From Saccharopolyspora soli (GTDB taxonomy: Bacteria; Actinomycetota; Actinomycetes; Mycobacteriales; Pseudonocardiaceae), in NCBI RefSeq assembly GCF_022678645.1, contig NZ_JALBWV010000006.1:62001-126000 (forward strand): a stretch of DNA of 64,000 nt. The letters run 5' to 3'. Positions 9,143 to 16,848 of the stretch are shown here, in pieces. The first letter of the stretch is position 1, and every line of letters begins with the position of its first letter. The translations under genes and the position numbers were made by a program. The notes below the pieces were generated by a model that made no database searches, was not told the DNA's origin, and worked only from the letters and a program-made list of their open reading frames with translations.

Positions 9143-9721
9143 ATGGACGGAATCTGGGTGCAGGTGCTGATAGCGCTGCTCGCGGGCTCGTGCGGGGCCG
9201 TGATGATGTTGGCCATCGGTGTCGCTCGCAAACCGCGAACCGCGCCCGCTCCCCCGCCGCCTGCCGCGCGGTACGTCCCGTCCTCGTCGCTGGACCAGTG
9301 GCTGCACGAGGTGCGGCGGTGCGAGCAGGCGGTTCGCCGAGCGGCTCGCGCGGTCGATGCGGTGTCCTCCAGCCACGCCCGGCAATGGCTGCAAACGGTG
9401 GTTCGGCGAATGGACGCGGAGTTGCCGAACGTTCGGGCGTTGTCCGAGTTGGGGCGTGGCTTAGCGGGTAGCGAGCCGGGGGACGACGCGGTGGTGCGCC
9501 GGGTGCACAGTCAGCTCGACGATGCCGCGACCAGGTTCAGCATGGTCGCCGACCACGTCGTGGAGACGGTCGTGCAGCTCGTTGCCGACCCCGACCTCAG
9601 TCGGGTTCACGAGCAGGTGACGGTGCTGCGCGAGCAGTTCCCGCTGTTGCGGCCGATGTCGGCGGTGTTCGGCCCGACGCCGGGTTCGGCTCCGGCCCGC
9701 GCGCTCGTTCGGGCTGCCTGA
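9143..9721 (+). CDS. Hypothetical membrane-anchored protein
   Basis: No family recognised. 192 residues with one N-terminal membrane segment (VQVLIALLAGSCGAVMMLAIGV), a proline-rich linker (APAPPPPAARYVP), then a helical soluble domain rich in Arg, Ala and Val (HEVRRCEQAVRRAARAVDAV, VVRRMDAELPNVRALSELG). GAAGGA lies about 12 bases before the ATG. It is convergent with the inositol-phosphatase gene, the two stop codons only 3 bases apart. The 199 bases upstream show no other gene. Confidence 0.65.
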   Translation: MDGIWVQVLIALLAGSCGAVMMLAIGVARKPRTAPAPPPPAARYVPSSSLDQWLHEVRRCEQAVRRAARAVDAVSSSHARQWLQTVVRRMDAELPNVRALSELGRGLAGSEPGDDAVVRRVHSQLDDAATRFSMVADHVVETVVQLVADPDLSRVHEQVTVLREQFPLLRPMSAVFGPTPGSAPARALVRAA

Positions 9722-9724
9722 CGG

Positions 9725-10585
9725 TCAACTCCGTTCGATGGCTTGCCGCCACCAGTCGAGCACGTCAGCAGCAACGCCCGGTGCTGCCACCAGCAACCCG
9801 TCCAACGGGAGCGCGGTCGGATTGCCGCGACGATCGAGCACGGTGGCGCCAGCTTCGGTGGCCAGCGCGAGTGCGCCCGCGACGTCCCATTCCTGGTAGG
9901 AGTCCAGCACCGCAGCCACGGCGTGGCCGAGCGCGACCTGGGCGATAGCCAACGCCGGGGACCCCAGCAACCGGACGCCGACTTGGGCGCTCGCGGCGTT
10001 GGTGATGAAGCGGTCCATGCCGCGCCACGGTCCGTTCTTGGTCAATTCGGTGCACACGATGCCGCCGCGGGTTTCGCGTTGTTCCGGCAACCGCACCGGG
10101 GTGCCGTTGGCGCGCATGCCGCGGCCGCGGGCTGCGGCGTAGATCTGCGTCCGGTACGGGTCGGCGACCACGCCGACCACCGGCCCGTGCTCGTCGAGCA
10201 TGGCCAGGCTGTAGGCGCACCACGGCAGGCCGGCGACGTAGTTGGCGGTGCCGTCCACCGGATCGACCGACCAGCGGAACTTCGCCGAACCTGCCCGTGC
10301 GGCCCAATGTTCCGCGACCGTCGTCGGTGCGGCGTCGAATTCCTCGCCGAACACCGGAATTCCGGGAAATTCATCGGCAAGGATCCGTCGGGTGTGCCGT
10401 TCCAGGGTGCGGCCGGTGTCGGTGACCCAGTCGAACGGCGACTCGGTGGGGGCGGGCTGCGCTCCTCGGCCCGCGGTCGCGGTGATCACATCGGCGGCGT
10501 CGTTGGCGAGTCGGCCGGCGACCTCGAACGCCTGCGACACCAGGGCGGGGTCGATCTGCGCGGGTGGGGAAGGCAGGACCGTCAT
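9725..10585 (-). CDS. Inositol monophosphatase family protein
   Basis: Mg-dependent phosphomonoesterase of the IMPase/FBPase superfamily, acting on inositol phosphate, histidinol phosphate or a related substrate. Metal-binding motifs are complete: GEE at residues 80-82, DPVDGT at 108-113 in WSVDPVDGTANY, and EWDVAGALALATEAG near the C-terminus. 286 residues from ATG at 10585; a longer frame adds 14 residues from 10627 without family similarity. It faces the mannosyltransferase gene divergently. An inositol-lipid or sugar-phosphate role would suit that neighbour, but substrate specificity cannot be read from sequence. Confidence 0.85.
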   Translation of the reverse strand: MTVLPSPPAQIDPALVSQAFEVAGRLANDAADVITATAGRGAQPAPTESPFDWVTDTGRTLERHTRRILADEFPGIPVFGEEFDAAPTTVAEHWAARAGSAKFRWSVDPVDGTANYVAGLPWCAYSLAMLDEHGPVVGVVADPYRTQIYAAARGRGMRANGTPVRLPEQRETRGGIVCTELTKNGPWRGMDRFITNAASAQVGVRLLGSPALAIAQVALGHAVAAVLDSYQEWDVAGALALATEAGATVLDRRGNPTALPLDGLLVAAPGVAADVLDWWRQAIERS

Positions 10586-10783
10586 GCCGTCCCAGGTTCC
10601 GTGCGGTGGGTGACCGGTGCGCAACACTTAGGTGACCGCCGGTAGAGGGACAGGTCACGATTGCGCGCCGCAGTGTGCCTGGGTTTTCGCCGGTCGACGA
10701 GTTGGTGCGCTCTTCGGTTGTCGTTGGCGGTGGCGTCACGTCGCGGTCGACTGTTCGCCGGAGGAGGGCGTCACGGTTGCCGC

Positions 10784-11908
10784 GTGCGCATAGCGATCGT
10801 GACCGAGAGCTTCCTGCCGCAGATCAACGGTGTGGCGAACTCCGTGCTGAGAGTGCTGGAGCACTTGCGTCGTCGAGGCGACGCGGCGCTGGTCATCGCG
10901 CCGGGTGCGGGACCGCAGGAGTGCGAGGGCTTCCCAGTGATTCGGCTGCCCGCGGTGGAGCTGCCGCTGGTTTCGTCGTTGCCGATCGGCTTCCCGACGC
11001 GGCGCCTGCTGCGCGGGTTGCAGGAATTCCAGCCGGACGTCGTGCATCTCGCGTCACCGTTCATCGTCGGGGCGCGAGGATTGGCCGCCGCGCGGCGGAT
11101 CGGCGTGCCGACCGTTGCGGTGTACCAAACCGATGTCGCTGGTTTCGCCGAGTCCTACGGTCTTGGTTTGACGGCGCGAGCCGCGTGGCGCTGGATCCGG
11201 CGGCTGCACGGCGCGGCCGACCGGACGCTGGCGCCGTCGACGTGGGCGGTGGACGCGTTGCGCGAGCACGGGATTCCGCGGGTTCACCGGTGGGGCCGAG
11301 GCGTGGACACGGTTCGGTTTTCGCCCCGGCACCGGGATTCGGACCTGCATCGCGAGTTGGCGCCGAACGGCGAACTGCTGGTCGGATACGTGGGTCGGCT
11401 GGCTCCGGAGAAACGCATCGAGCGGTTGGCGGCGTTGGACGGGATGCCGGGTGTGCGACTGGTCGTCGTGGGCGACGGGCCAGAACGTGGCGGCCTGACC
11501 GAAGCGTTGCCGGGGGCGGTGTTCCTGGGGCAGCGAACGGGCGACGAGTTGGCGCGGATTTACGCAAGCCTCGACGTTTTCGCGCACACCGGGCCGCACG
11601 AGACGTTTTGCCAGGCGGTGCAAGAGGCAATGGCCTCGGGTGTTCCGGTGGTCGCTCCGGATGCGGGCGGACCGCGCGACCTCGTCGACCACAACCGAAC
11701 CGGATATCTGTTGCCAGCGGATGACGATGCCGTACACGCGGATGCGCTGCGTGCCGCTGTCACCGCGTTGCGCGAACCGGGGTTGCGCGAGCGGTTCGGC
11801 GAAGCGGCGCGAGCAGCGGTCGCGGGGCGGACGTGGCCAGCGCTGTGCCAGCAGCTGATCGGCCACTACACCGCAGTCGCGGCAAGTGCGGAGTCGCTGG
11901 CGGCGTGA
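10784..11908 (+). CDS. mgtA: GT4 glycosyltransferase, MgtA-like mannosyltransferase
   Basis: GT-B fold glycosyltransferase, probably GDP-mannose-dependent and acting on a membrane glycolipid or lipomannan precursor. Seen: [20 protein letters not shown] at the N-terminus (acceptor domain), [18 protein letters not shown], and the donor domain [16 protein letters not shown], then [20 protein letters not shown], the usual E-x7-E region of GT4. GTG at 10784 gives 374 residues, close to mycobacterial MgtA. GGAGGAGGG lies 15 bases upstream, which is long for a ribosome site, so the start is provisional. Gene order mgtA-menG is the mycobacterial order, which supports the name. Confidence 0.82.
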   Translation: MRIAIVTESFLPQINGVANSVLRVLEHLRRRGDAALVIAPGAGPQECEGFPVIRLPAVELPLVSSLPIGFPTRRLLRGLQEFQPDVVHLASPFIVGARGLAAARRIGVPTVAVYQTDVAGFAESYGLGLTARAAWRWIRRLHGAADRTLAPSTWAVDALREHGIPRVHRWGRGVDTVRFSPRHRDSDLHRELAPNGELLVGYVGRLAPEKRIERLAALDGMPGVRLVVVGDGPERGGLTEALPGAVFLGQRTGDELARIYASLDVFAHTGPHETFCQAVQEAMASGVPVVAPDAGGPRDLVDHNRTGYLLPADDDAVHADALRAAVTALREPGLRERFGEAARAAVAGRTWPALCQQLIGHYTAVAASAESLAA

Positions 11909-12036
11909 CGAGCAGTTTGTCCAGCAGGGATCGGCATGCGCAGCTGGTCTCGCGCGGCATCCGGGGCATCTCCGGAAGATGAGTTCCGTGATGCGGATTC
12001 AGTAGGCGTGGTGACGATCGCGCAGGTCCTGGCACG

Positions 12037-12042
12037 TACGCT
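12037..12042 (+). promoter_or_regulatory. -10 element (TACGCT) for menG
   Basis: TACGCT fits TANNNT and ends 6 bases before the menG GTG, consistent with a leaderless transcript. No convincing -35. Confidence 0.4.
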
Positions 12043-12048
12043 TCGGGT

Positions 12049-12741
12049 GTGTCTCGGGCCGGTTTGGACAAGGATCCTCGCGAGGTCGCCGCGATGTTCG
12101 ACGGCGTCGCGCGCAGGTACGACCTGACCAACACGGTGCTGTCCTTCGGGCAGGACCGGCGGTGGCGGGACGTGACCCGACGGGTCCTGGTCCCGAAGCC
12201 GGGCGAGCGGGTGCTCGACTTGGCGGCCGGGAGCGGTGTGTCGACAGTCGAGTTCGCCCGTTCCGGGGCGTGGTGCGTGGCTGCGGACTTCTCGCTGGGC
12301 ATGCTGTCGGTCGGTCGGCACCGCGGAGTGCCGATGGTCGCGGCGGACGCGCTCCGGCTGCCGTTCGCTGACGGAGCTTTCGACGCGGTGACGATCTCGT
12401 TCGGGCTGCGGAACCTGGTCGACACGGCGGCGGGTCTGCGGGAGATGCTGCGGGTGGTGCGTCCCGGCGGTCGGCTGGTGGTGTGCGAGTTCTCCACCCC
12501 GACGTGGCAGCCGTTCCGGACGGTCTACCTGAACTACCTGATGCGGGCGCTGCCGCCGATCGCCCGCGCGGTGTCGTCCAACCCGGACGCCTACGTCTAC
12601 CTGGCGGAGTCCATCCGAGCCTGGCCGGACCAGCGCGAACTGGCGGAGCTGATCGCCGAGGTCGGCTGGACGGACGTGGCGTGGCGGAACCTCACCAGCG
12701 GAGTCGTGGCTGTCCACCACGCGGTCAAACCCCGCCCTTGA
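12049..12741 (+). CDS. menG: Demethylmenaquinone methyltransferase MenG (UbiE family)
   Basis: SAM-dependent C-methyltransferase making menaquinone from demethylmenaquinone, the last ring step. 230 residues with the UbiE start [23 protein letters not shown] motif [55 protein letters not shown] and [18 protein letters not shown] at 12049 is chosen because the UbiE similarity begins a few residues in and a TACGCT -10 lies just before it. Length and motif order match the family. It is followed by the unrelated EamA gene on the other strand. Confidence 0.93.
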   Translation: MSRAGLDKDPREVAAMFDGVARRYDLTNTVLSFGQDRRWRDVTRRVLVPKPGERVLDLAAGSGVSTVEFARSGAWCVAADFSLGMLSVGRHRGVPMVAADALRLPFADGAFDAVTISFGLRNLVDTAAGLREMLRVVRPGGRLVVCEFSTPTWQPFRTVYLNYLMRALPPIARAVSSNPDAYVYLAESIRAWPDQRELAELIAEVGWTDVAWRNLTSGVVAVHHAVKPRP

Positions 12742-12803
12742 CCCATTCCGCTACGGTCGGGTGCGCCTGCACCTCCGTGCCCCACTCGGCACGGAAGGCG
12801 GTG

Positions 12804-13778
12804 CTACGTCAACGACAGCAACGCGATCGTCGCAGCCGCGCACAGCAGCCCCAGCAGTTGTGCGCGGCTGATGCGTTCGTCTAGCAGTAGCAGCGCCAGG
12901 ATCACCGGAATGGCCGGGTAAAGAGCCGCGAGCACCACAGCCACGGCCATCATCTGCTGCGTGGTCGCCAGCAGGTAGAGGATGATCGCAACGGTGCCGA
13001 TTGCTCCGGCCAGCAGTGCGGTTGCCGCGGGCTTCGCGGGCAGGCGCCGTGCTCCCGTCGTCGCGGCGAGCAGCGCGCCGATGAGCACGACCGAGACGAT
13101 CCGGCTGACGATGATCGGCCACCACCCGGTGCCAGCCGGAACTTGCCCCATTCCGATGAACTGCACGGCGAAACCGGTTCCGGCGATCAACGCGTCCGGC
13201 ACACCGCGGCCTCCCGAAGCTCGTCGTTGACGGTGCGGGTCACGCCGTCTCGCTGCGGGATCCCCGGACTGTCTTCGCAGGACGACCTCTGAGAACCAGC
13301 GGTGTGCGTGGGAACAGCGATTTCGCCGCCGCAGAGCCGAGTTCGAAGACATCGGAGCACTCCGCGAAGCCCGCTCTCCGGCGGAGACCAACCAGATCGC
13401 GGGAATGCTGGCCACGATTCCGCCCAGCGCCAGCGGGGATGGTCGCTCGCCCAGCAGCGCGATGCCGAACGCCACCGGTAGCGTCACCGCCCCGACATCG
13501 CTGGTCGGCACCACCACGCTCATCGGAGCGCGCTGCATCGCCCGGTACAGGAAAGCCACGCCAATCCCGGTGCCCAGACCGGAAATCGCACCCCAACACA
13601 CCGCTTGCGCAGTCGCGGATCCGGTTGGGGCAGCAAGCAGCAGCAGGCTGACCGCTGTTCCGCCGACCTGCGCGTACGCCGCGACGACGACGCCCGCGTA
13701 GCGGCGTGACACGAGCCCGTTCACGAAGTGCGTCACGCCGAAGCACAGCGCCGAGCTCAACGCGAGGAGTTCCGGCAC
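12804..13778 (-). CDS. EamA/DMT-family transporter with in-frame repeat insertion
   Basis: Inner-membrane permease of the drug/metabolite transporter superfamily with about ten membrane segments in two EamA halves: MPELLALSSALCFGVTHFVNG to IPAIWLVSAG (residues about 1-130) and DALIAGTGFAVQFIGMGQ to the end. Between the halves, residues about 131-190 (SRSAPMSSNSALRRRNRC ... HRQRRASGGRGVP) are Arg/Ser-rich, unlike either half, and correspond to the DNA of the decayed dispersed repeat at 13229-13320 plus flanks. No frame or stop is broken, so a 324-residue protein with an enlarged cytoplasmic loop may still be made. The MarR gene lies upstream on the same strand. Substrate unknown. Confidence 0.8.
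   Translation of the reverse strand: MPELLALSSALCFGVTHFVNGLVSRRYAGVVVAAYAQVGGTAVSLLLLAAPTGSATAQAVCWGAISGLGTGIGVAFLYRAMQRAPMSVVVPTSDVGAVTLPVAFGIALLGERPSPLALGGIVASIPAIWLVSAGERASRSAPMSSNSALRRRNRCSHAHRWFSEVVLRRQSGDPAARRRDPHRQRRASGGRGVPDALIAGTGFAVQFIGMGQVPAGTGWWPIIVSRIVSVVLIGALLAATTGARRLPAKPAATALLAGAIGTVAIILYLLATTQQMMAVAVVLAALYPAIPVILALLLLDERISRAQLLGLLCAAATIALLSLT
13229..13320 (+). repeat. Decayed copy B of dispersed hairpin repeat, inside EamA gene
   Basis: Plus strand shows GACGGTGCGGGT, then CTCGCTGCGGGATCCCCGGAC, TGTC, a shortened right arm and CCTCTGAGAACC followed by AGCGGTG, in the same order as the copy at 61940. The left hairpin arm and the TTATGTATGTCC box are deleted. It lies in frame in the central loop of the transporter. 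Confidence 0.55.
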
Positions 13779-13877
13779 AACTCGGCCCTCCCTACGATCG
13801 CCTCGGTTTTCGGGACCTGGGAGTGCGCGTGGATCGGGCGGGACCGCAGGTGGTCGTCAGGCAAGCCGCGTCAGCTG

Positions 13878-13945
13878 GACACGCATGATGTCGCGGATCC
13901 CGGAGTCGAGAAGGCCGCAGTAATTCTTGCACCACCACGCAAACG
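13878..13945 (-). repeat. Decayed copy C of dispersed hairpin repeat
   Basis: Minus strand reads GTTTGCGTGGTGGTGC, GCGGCCTTCTCGACTCCGGG, ATCCGCGACATCATGCGTGTCC, matching the left half of the intact copies with substitutions. No right arm is visible. It lies between the MarR gene and the EamA gene, about 350 bases or less from copy B. Confidence 0.5.
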
Positions 13946-13958
13946 ACCCCCGCGCTCG

Positions 13959-14492
13959 CTAACCCTGCGGTTCCCGCTGGTGCGCGCGTTCTGCGGCGCC
14001 GACCGGACAGGTGAGCCCGGACGAGGTGCACGCAGGCCGGTCGCACATCCGGCAGATTCGCTCCGCCGAACCGATCTCGTCGTACAAGCCGGTCAGCAAC
14101 TTCTCCAGCCCGTCGACCAGTGCACGCCGTTCGTCGTCGGCCAGCCGCTCGATCACCCGCAGCAGTGAATGCCCGCGAGCGTGCAGGACGTCCTCCGCGG
14201 CTTGCCGTCCCGCCTCGGTGGGGTGCACGTGCGTCCACTTGCCGACGGTCTGCCGACGTTCGACCAGACCGCGGTCCTGCAGCGCATCGACCAACCGGGT
14301 GCACGCGGTCTGGTGGATCCCAATCCGCTTCGCCAGTTCGGTGACGCTGAGCCCGGCTTCACCGCGGAGCACCACCAGCGCCGTGACCTGGCTCGCGTTG
14401 AGCTGGGCGGCTCGCACGGCGCCGTGGACCATCTCGTCGGTGACGGCCAGCGCGGCGGCACCGAGCAAGTTCGCCAGCCGCTTCTCATGCAT
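13959..14492 (-). CDS. MarR-family regulator with C-terminal cysteine cluster
   Basis: Winged-helix transcription factor, 177 residues. The DNA-binding core runs LNASQVTALVVLRGEAGLSV, TELAKRIGIHQTACTRLVDA and LQDRGLVERRQTVGKWTHVH. After the dimerisation helix the tail contains ICRMCDRPACTSSGLTCPV, four cysteines in a C-x2-C-x4-C-x6-C arrangement that could bind metal or sense redox state. The ATG at 14492 lies inside a 17-base perfect palindrome, so self-repression is likely. The EamA transporter downstream on the same strand is the obvious candidate target. Ligand unknown. Confidence 0.83.
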   Translation of the reverse strand: MHEKRLANLLGAAALAVTDEMVHGAVRAAQLNASQVTALVVLRGEAGLSVTELAKRIGIHQTACTRLVDALQDRGLVERRQTVGKWTHVHPTEAGRQAAEDVLHARGHSLLRVIERLADDERRALVDGLEKLLTGLYDEIGSAERICRMCDRPACTSSGLTCPVGAAERAHQREPQG

Positions 14493-14503
14493 GACTCATG
14501 CAT
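14487..14503. promoter_or_regulatory. Palindromic operator over the marR start codon
   Basis: ATGCATGACTCATGCAT is a perfect 17-base palindrome centred on one base. It covers the marR start codon, a position that would let a MarR dimer block its own expression. Binding is inferred. Confidence 0.5.
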
Positions 14504-14562
14504 AACGCATTGACCGGCCTGAACGCAAGGCGCGAGTCGGAATCGCCGTACCCACGCTGGGT

Positions 14563-15492
14563 TCAGAGCCAGGTGCTCTCGGGGGTCAGGGGGTCGGCGG
14601 AGTGTTGGGTTTCGGCTATCGCGGCCATGAACGCCTCCGATGCCGCTGCCAGCGGGCGGTGTGGGTCGCGGACCACTGCGATGCGTCGGGTGATCTCGGG
14701 ATCGCCCAGGGCGCGGTGTTCGAGACCGGCGAACTGGACCAGCGGCAGCACCAGGCCCGGCATCACCGCCACGCCGAGCCCGGCCGCGACCAGGCCCGCG
14801 ACGGTGGTGATGTTGCGCGATTCGAGCACCACCGGCGGGTGCGCTTTCGCCGTCGCGAAGGCACGTTCGGCGTGCTGCCGGATGCTGCTGTTGGGGGCGA
14901 AGGCGATGTGCGGCTGGTTGGCCAGCTCCGCCCAGCCGAGCTGGCGGCGTTCGGAAAACCGGTGCTGTGGCGGGAAGACGCAGCAGAACCGGTCGGCCGC
15001 GATCGGTCGGACGTGCAGGTCCGGTAGTGGTTCGGGTACCACGGTGACGGCCAGATCGACCGCTCCGGTGCGGATCCGCTGCAGCACCTCGTCGGACATG
15101 CCGTCCTCGATGGACAGTTCGACGTCCGGATGCGCGGCGCGGTAGGCGGAAACCACCGGCGGCAGCAGGATCGCCGCCAGCGACGGCAGCGCCGCGATCC
15201 GCACCCGGCCGCGGCTTCCGGCCAGGAATCCTTCGAAGTGGTTGATGCCCGCGTCGAATGCCTCGACCATGCGCCGGGCCACCTGGCAGAACTCGCTGCC
15301 TTCCGGTGTGGTGACCAGGTTGCGCGTGGTGCGTTCGAACAGCGTGATGCCGAGCTTGCGCTCCACCTCGCGAACCGTGCGGCTCATCGAGGACTGCGCC
15401 AGGTGGAGCTGATCACCGGCGAGCGTGAAGCTCCCGGTCTCGTGCACGGCGAGCACCAGACGGAGCTGCTGAAGCGTCAAATCCATGCCCAC
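14563..15492 (-). CDS. LysR-family transcriptional regulator
   Basis: LTTR of 309 residues. N-terminal winged helix-turn-helix: LTLQQLRLVLAVHETGSFTL, AGDQLHLAQSSMSRTVREVE, KLGITLFERTTRNLVTTPEG. The effector domain (about 95-300) includes GRVRIAALPSLAAILLPPVV and GLVAAGLGVAVMPGLVLPLV. It is divergent from the CitMHS transporter operon with an 84-base gap containing a T-N11-A motif, the classical arrangement for a LysR regulator controlling its divergent neighbour. The effector is probably the carboxylate carried or degraded by that operon. Confidence 0.9.
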   Translation of the reverse strand: MGMDLTLQQLRLVLAVHETGSFTLAGDQLHLAQSSMSRTVREVERKLGITLFERTTRNLVTTPEGSEFCQVARRMVEAFDAGINHFEGFLAGSRGRVRIAALPSLAAILLPPVVSAYRAAHPDVELSIEDGMSDEVLQRIRTGAVDLAVTVVPEPLPDLHVRPIAADRFCCVFPPQHRFSERRQLGWAELANQPHIAFAPNSSIRQHAERAFATAKAHPPVVLESRNITTVAGLVAAGLGVAVMPGLVLPLVQFAGLEHRALGDPEITRRIAVVRDPHRPLAAASEAFMAAIAETQHSADPLTPESTWL

Positions 15493-15498
15493 AACGCA

Positions 15499-15513
15499 TT
15501 AATCTATCGGTAA
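15499..15513. promoter_or_regulatory. Putative LysR-type box in divergent promoter region
   Basis: TTAATCTATCGGTAA has TTA/TAA ends and contains the T-N11-A spacing (15500-15512). It is followed by TTGACG at 15521, a good -35 for the transporter operon. No clear -10 is seen at the right distance. Confidence 0.4.
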
Positions 15514-15576
15514 CTTTTGCTTGACGCGCATGAGCGATTCAGATCACAGTACCTCCGATCGATTCGGAGGTCCCGC

Positions 15577-16848
15577 ATGCTCGCCGCGAGTGGATTCCTG
15601 ACCGTCGGGGTTTTCCTGGCCCTGGTGCTGTCCCGTCGGGCTTCGGTGCTGTTCGCACTCACCCTGGTGCCGATCGCGGCCGCGCTGGCCAGCGGTTTCG
15701 GCAGCAAACTCGGCTCGCTGATCGCCGACGGGCTGGTCACCGTCGCACCGGTGGCCATCATGATCACCTTCGCGGTGCTCTACTTCAGCCTGATGATCGA
15801 CGCCGGGCTCTTCGACCCGGCGGTGACTCGCGTGCTGCGCTGGGCCAAGGGTGATCCGCTGAAGATCACCGTGGGCACCGCGCTGCTGACGCTGCTGGTC
15901 GCCTTGGACGGCGACGGTGCTTCGACCTTCCTCATCACGGTGTCCGCGCTGCTGCCCATCTACCAGCGGCTCGGCATGCGGCGCATCGTGCTCGCCGGGG
16001 TGATCTGCCTCGGTGCGGGCGTGATGAACATGGTGCCCTGGGGCGGTCCGACGGCCCGCGCGATGGCCGCGTTGAAGCTGGACAGCGGCCAGTTGTTCGT
16101 TCCGGTGCTGCCCGCGATGGTGGCCGGGATCCTCTGGGTGCTGCTCGCCGCCTACCTGATCGGCCGCGCGGAGCGGAAGCGTCTCGGCGTCATCGACGTG
16201 GCAGTCGCGGATCGCGCTCCGCTGACCGGTGCCGAAAAGGTGCGGTTCTGGATCAACGCGGTGCTGACCCTGGCGCTCGTGGGCTGCCTGCTCGCGCAGC
16301 TCGCCGATCTGGAAGTGCTGTTCCTGCTGGCATTCCTGGTGGCGCTGCTGGTCAACCGGCCGTCCTGGCAGGGCCAGCAGGAGCTGCTGACCAAGCACGC
16401 CTACAACGTCGTCTTGGTCGCCGTGGTGATCTTCGCGGCTGGCGTGTTCACCGGCATCCTCACCGGCACCGGGATGATCAAGGCGATGGCCGAGAGCCTG
16501 GTCTCGATCATCCCGGACTCGGCCGCCGGGCTGCTGCCGGTGGCCACCGCGATCACCAGCATGCCCTTCAGCCTGGTGTTCACCCCGGACGCCTACTACT
16601 ACGGAGTGGTCCCGGTGCTGGCCGAGACCACCGCCGCGCTCGGCGGCGACCCGGCGGCCATCGGACGGGCTGCCATCCTCGGCCAGATGACCACCGGTTT
16701 CCCGCTCAGCCCGCTGACCGCCTCGACGTTCATCCTGCTCGGGATGAGCGGCGTGGACCTCGGCGACCACCAGCGGTTCATCTTCAAGTGGGCGTTCGGC
16801 ACCACCCTCGTGATGACCGTCGTCGCGCTGGCCACGGGGGTGCTGTGA
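15577..16848 (+). CDS. CitMHS-family carboxylate:proton symporter
   Basis: Polytopic inner-membrane transporter of the citrate-Mg2+:H+ family, 423 residues from ATG at 15577 with GGAGG 6 bases upstream. About 11-12 membrane segments are visible (MLAASGFLTVGVFLALVLS, APVAIMITFAVLYFSLMIDA, FLITVSALLPIYQRLGM and later GMIKAMAESLVSIIPDSAAG, SLVFTPDAYYYGVVPVLAE). LVALDGDGASTFL and NMVPWGGPTARAMAALKL resemble CitMHS substrate-site segments. Its stop overlaps the AtuA start by one base, indicating one operon. The neighbours suggest uptake of a hydroxy- or branched-chain carboxylate; citrate itself is not proven. Confidence 0.87.
   Translation: MLAASGFLTVGVFLALVLSRRASVLFALTLVPIAAALASGFGSKLGSLIADGLVTVAPVAIMITFAVLYFSLMIDAGLFDPAVTRVLRWAKGDPLKITVGTALLTLLVALDGDGASTFLITVSALLPIYQRLGMRRIVLAGVICLGAGVMNMVPWGGPTARAMAALKLDSGQLFVPVLPAMVAGILWVLLAAYLIGRAERKRLGVIDVAVADRAPLTGAEKVRFWINAVLTLALVGCLLAQLADLEVLFLLAFLVALLVNRPSWQGQQELLTKHAYNVVLVAVVIFAAGVFTGILTGTGMIKAMAESLVSIIPDSAAGLLPVATAITSMPFSLVFTPDAYYYGVVPVLAETTAALGGDPAAIGRAAILGQMTTGFPLSPLTASTFILLGMSGVDLGDHQRFIFKWAFGTTLVMTVVALATGVL

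Noticed and set aside
11866-12720. 284-codon minus-strand frame opposite menG
   Set aside because: Overlaps a certain methyltransferase gene and has no domain.
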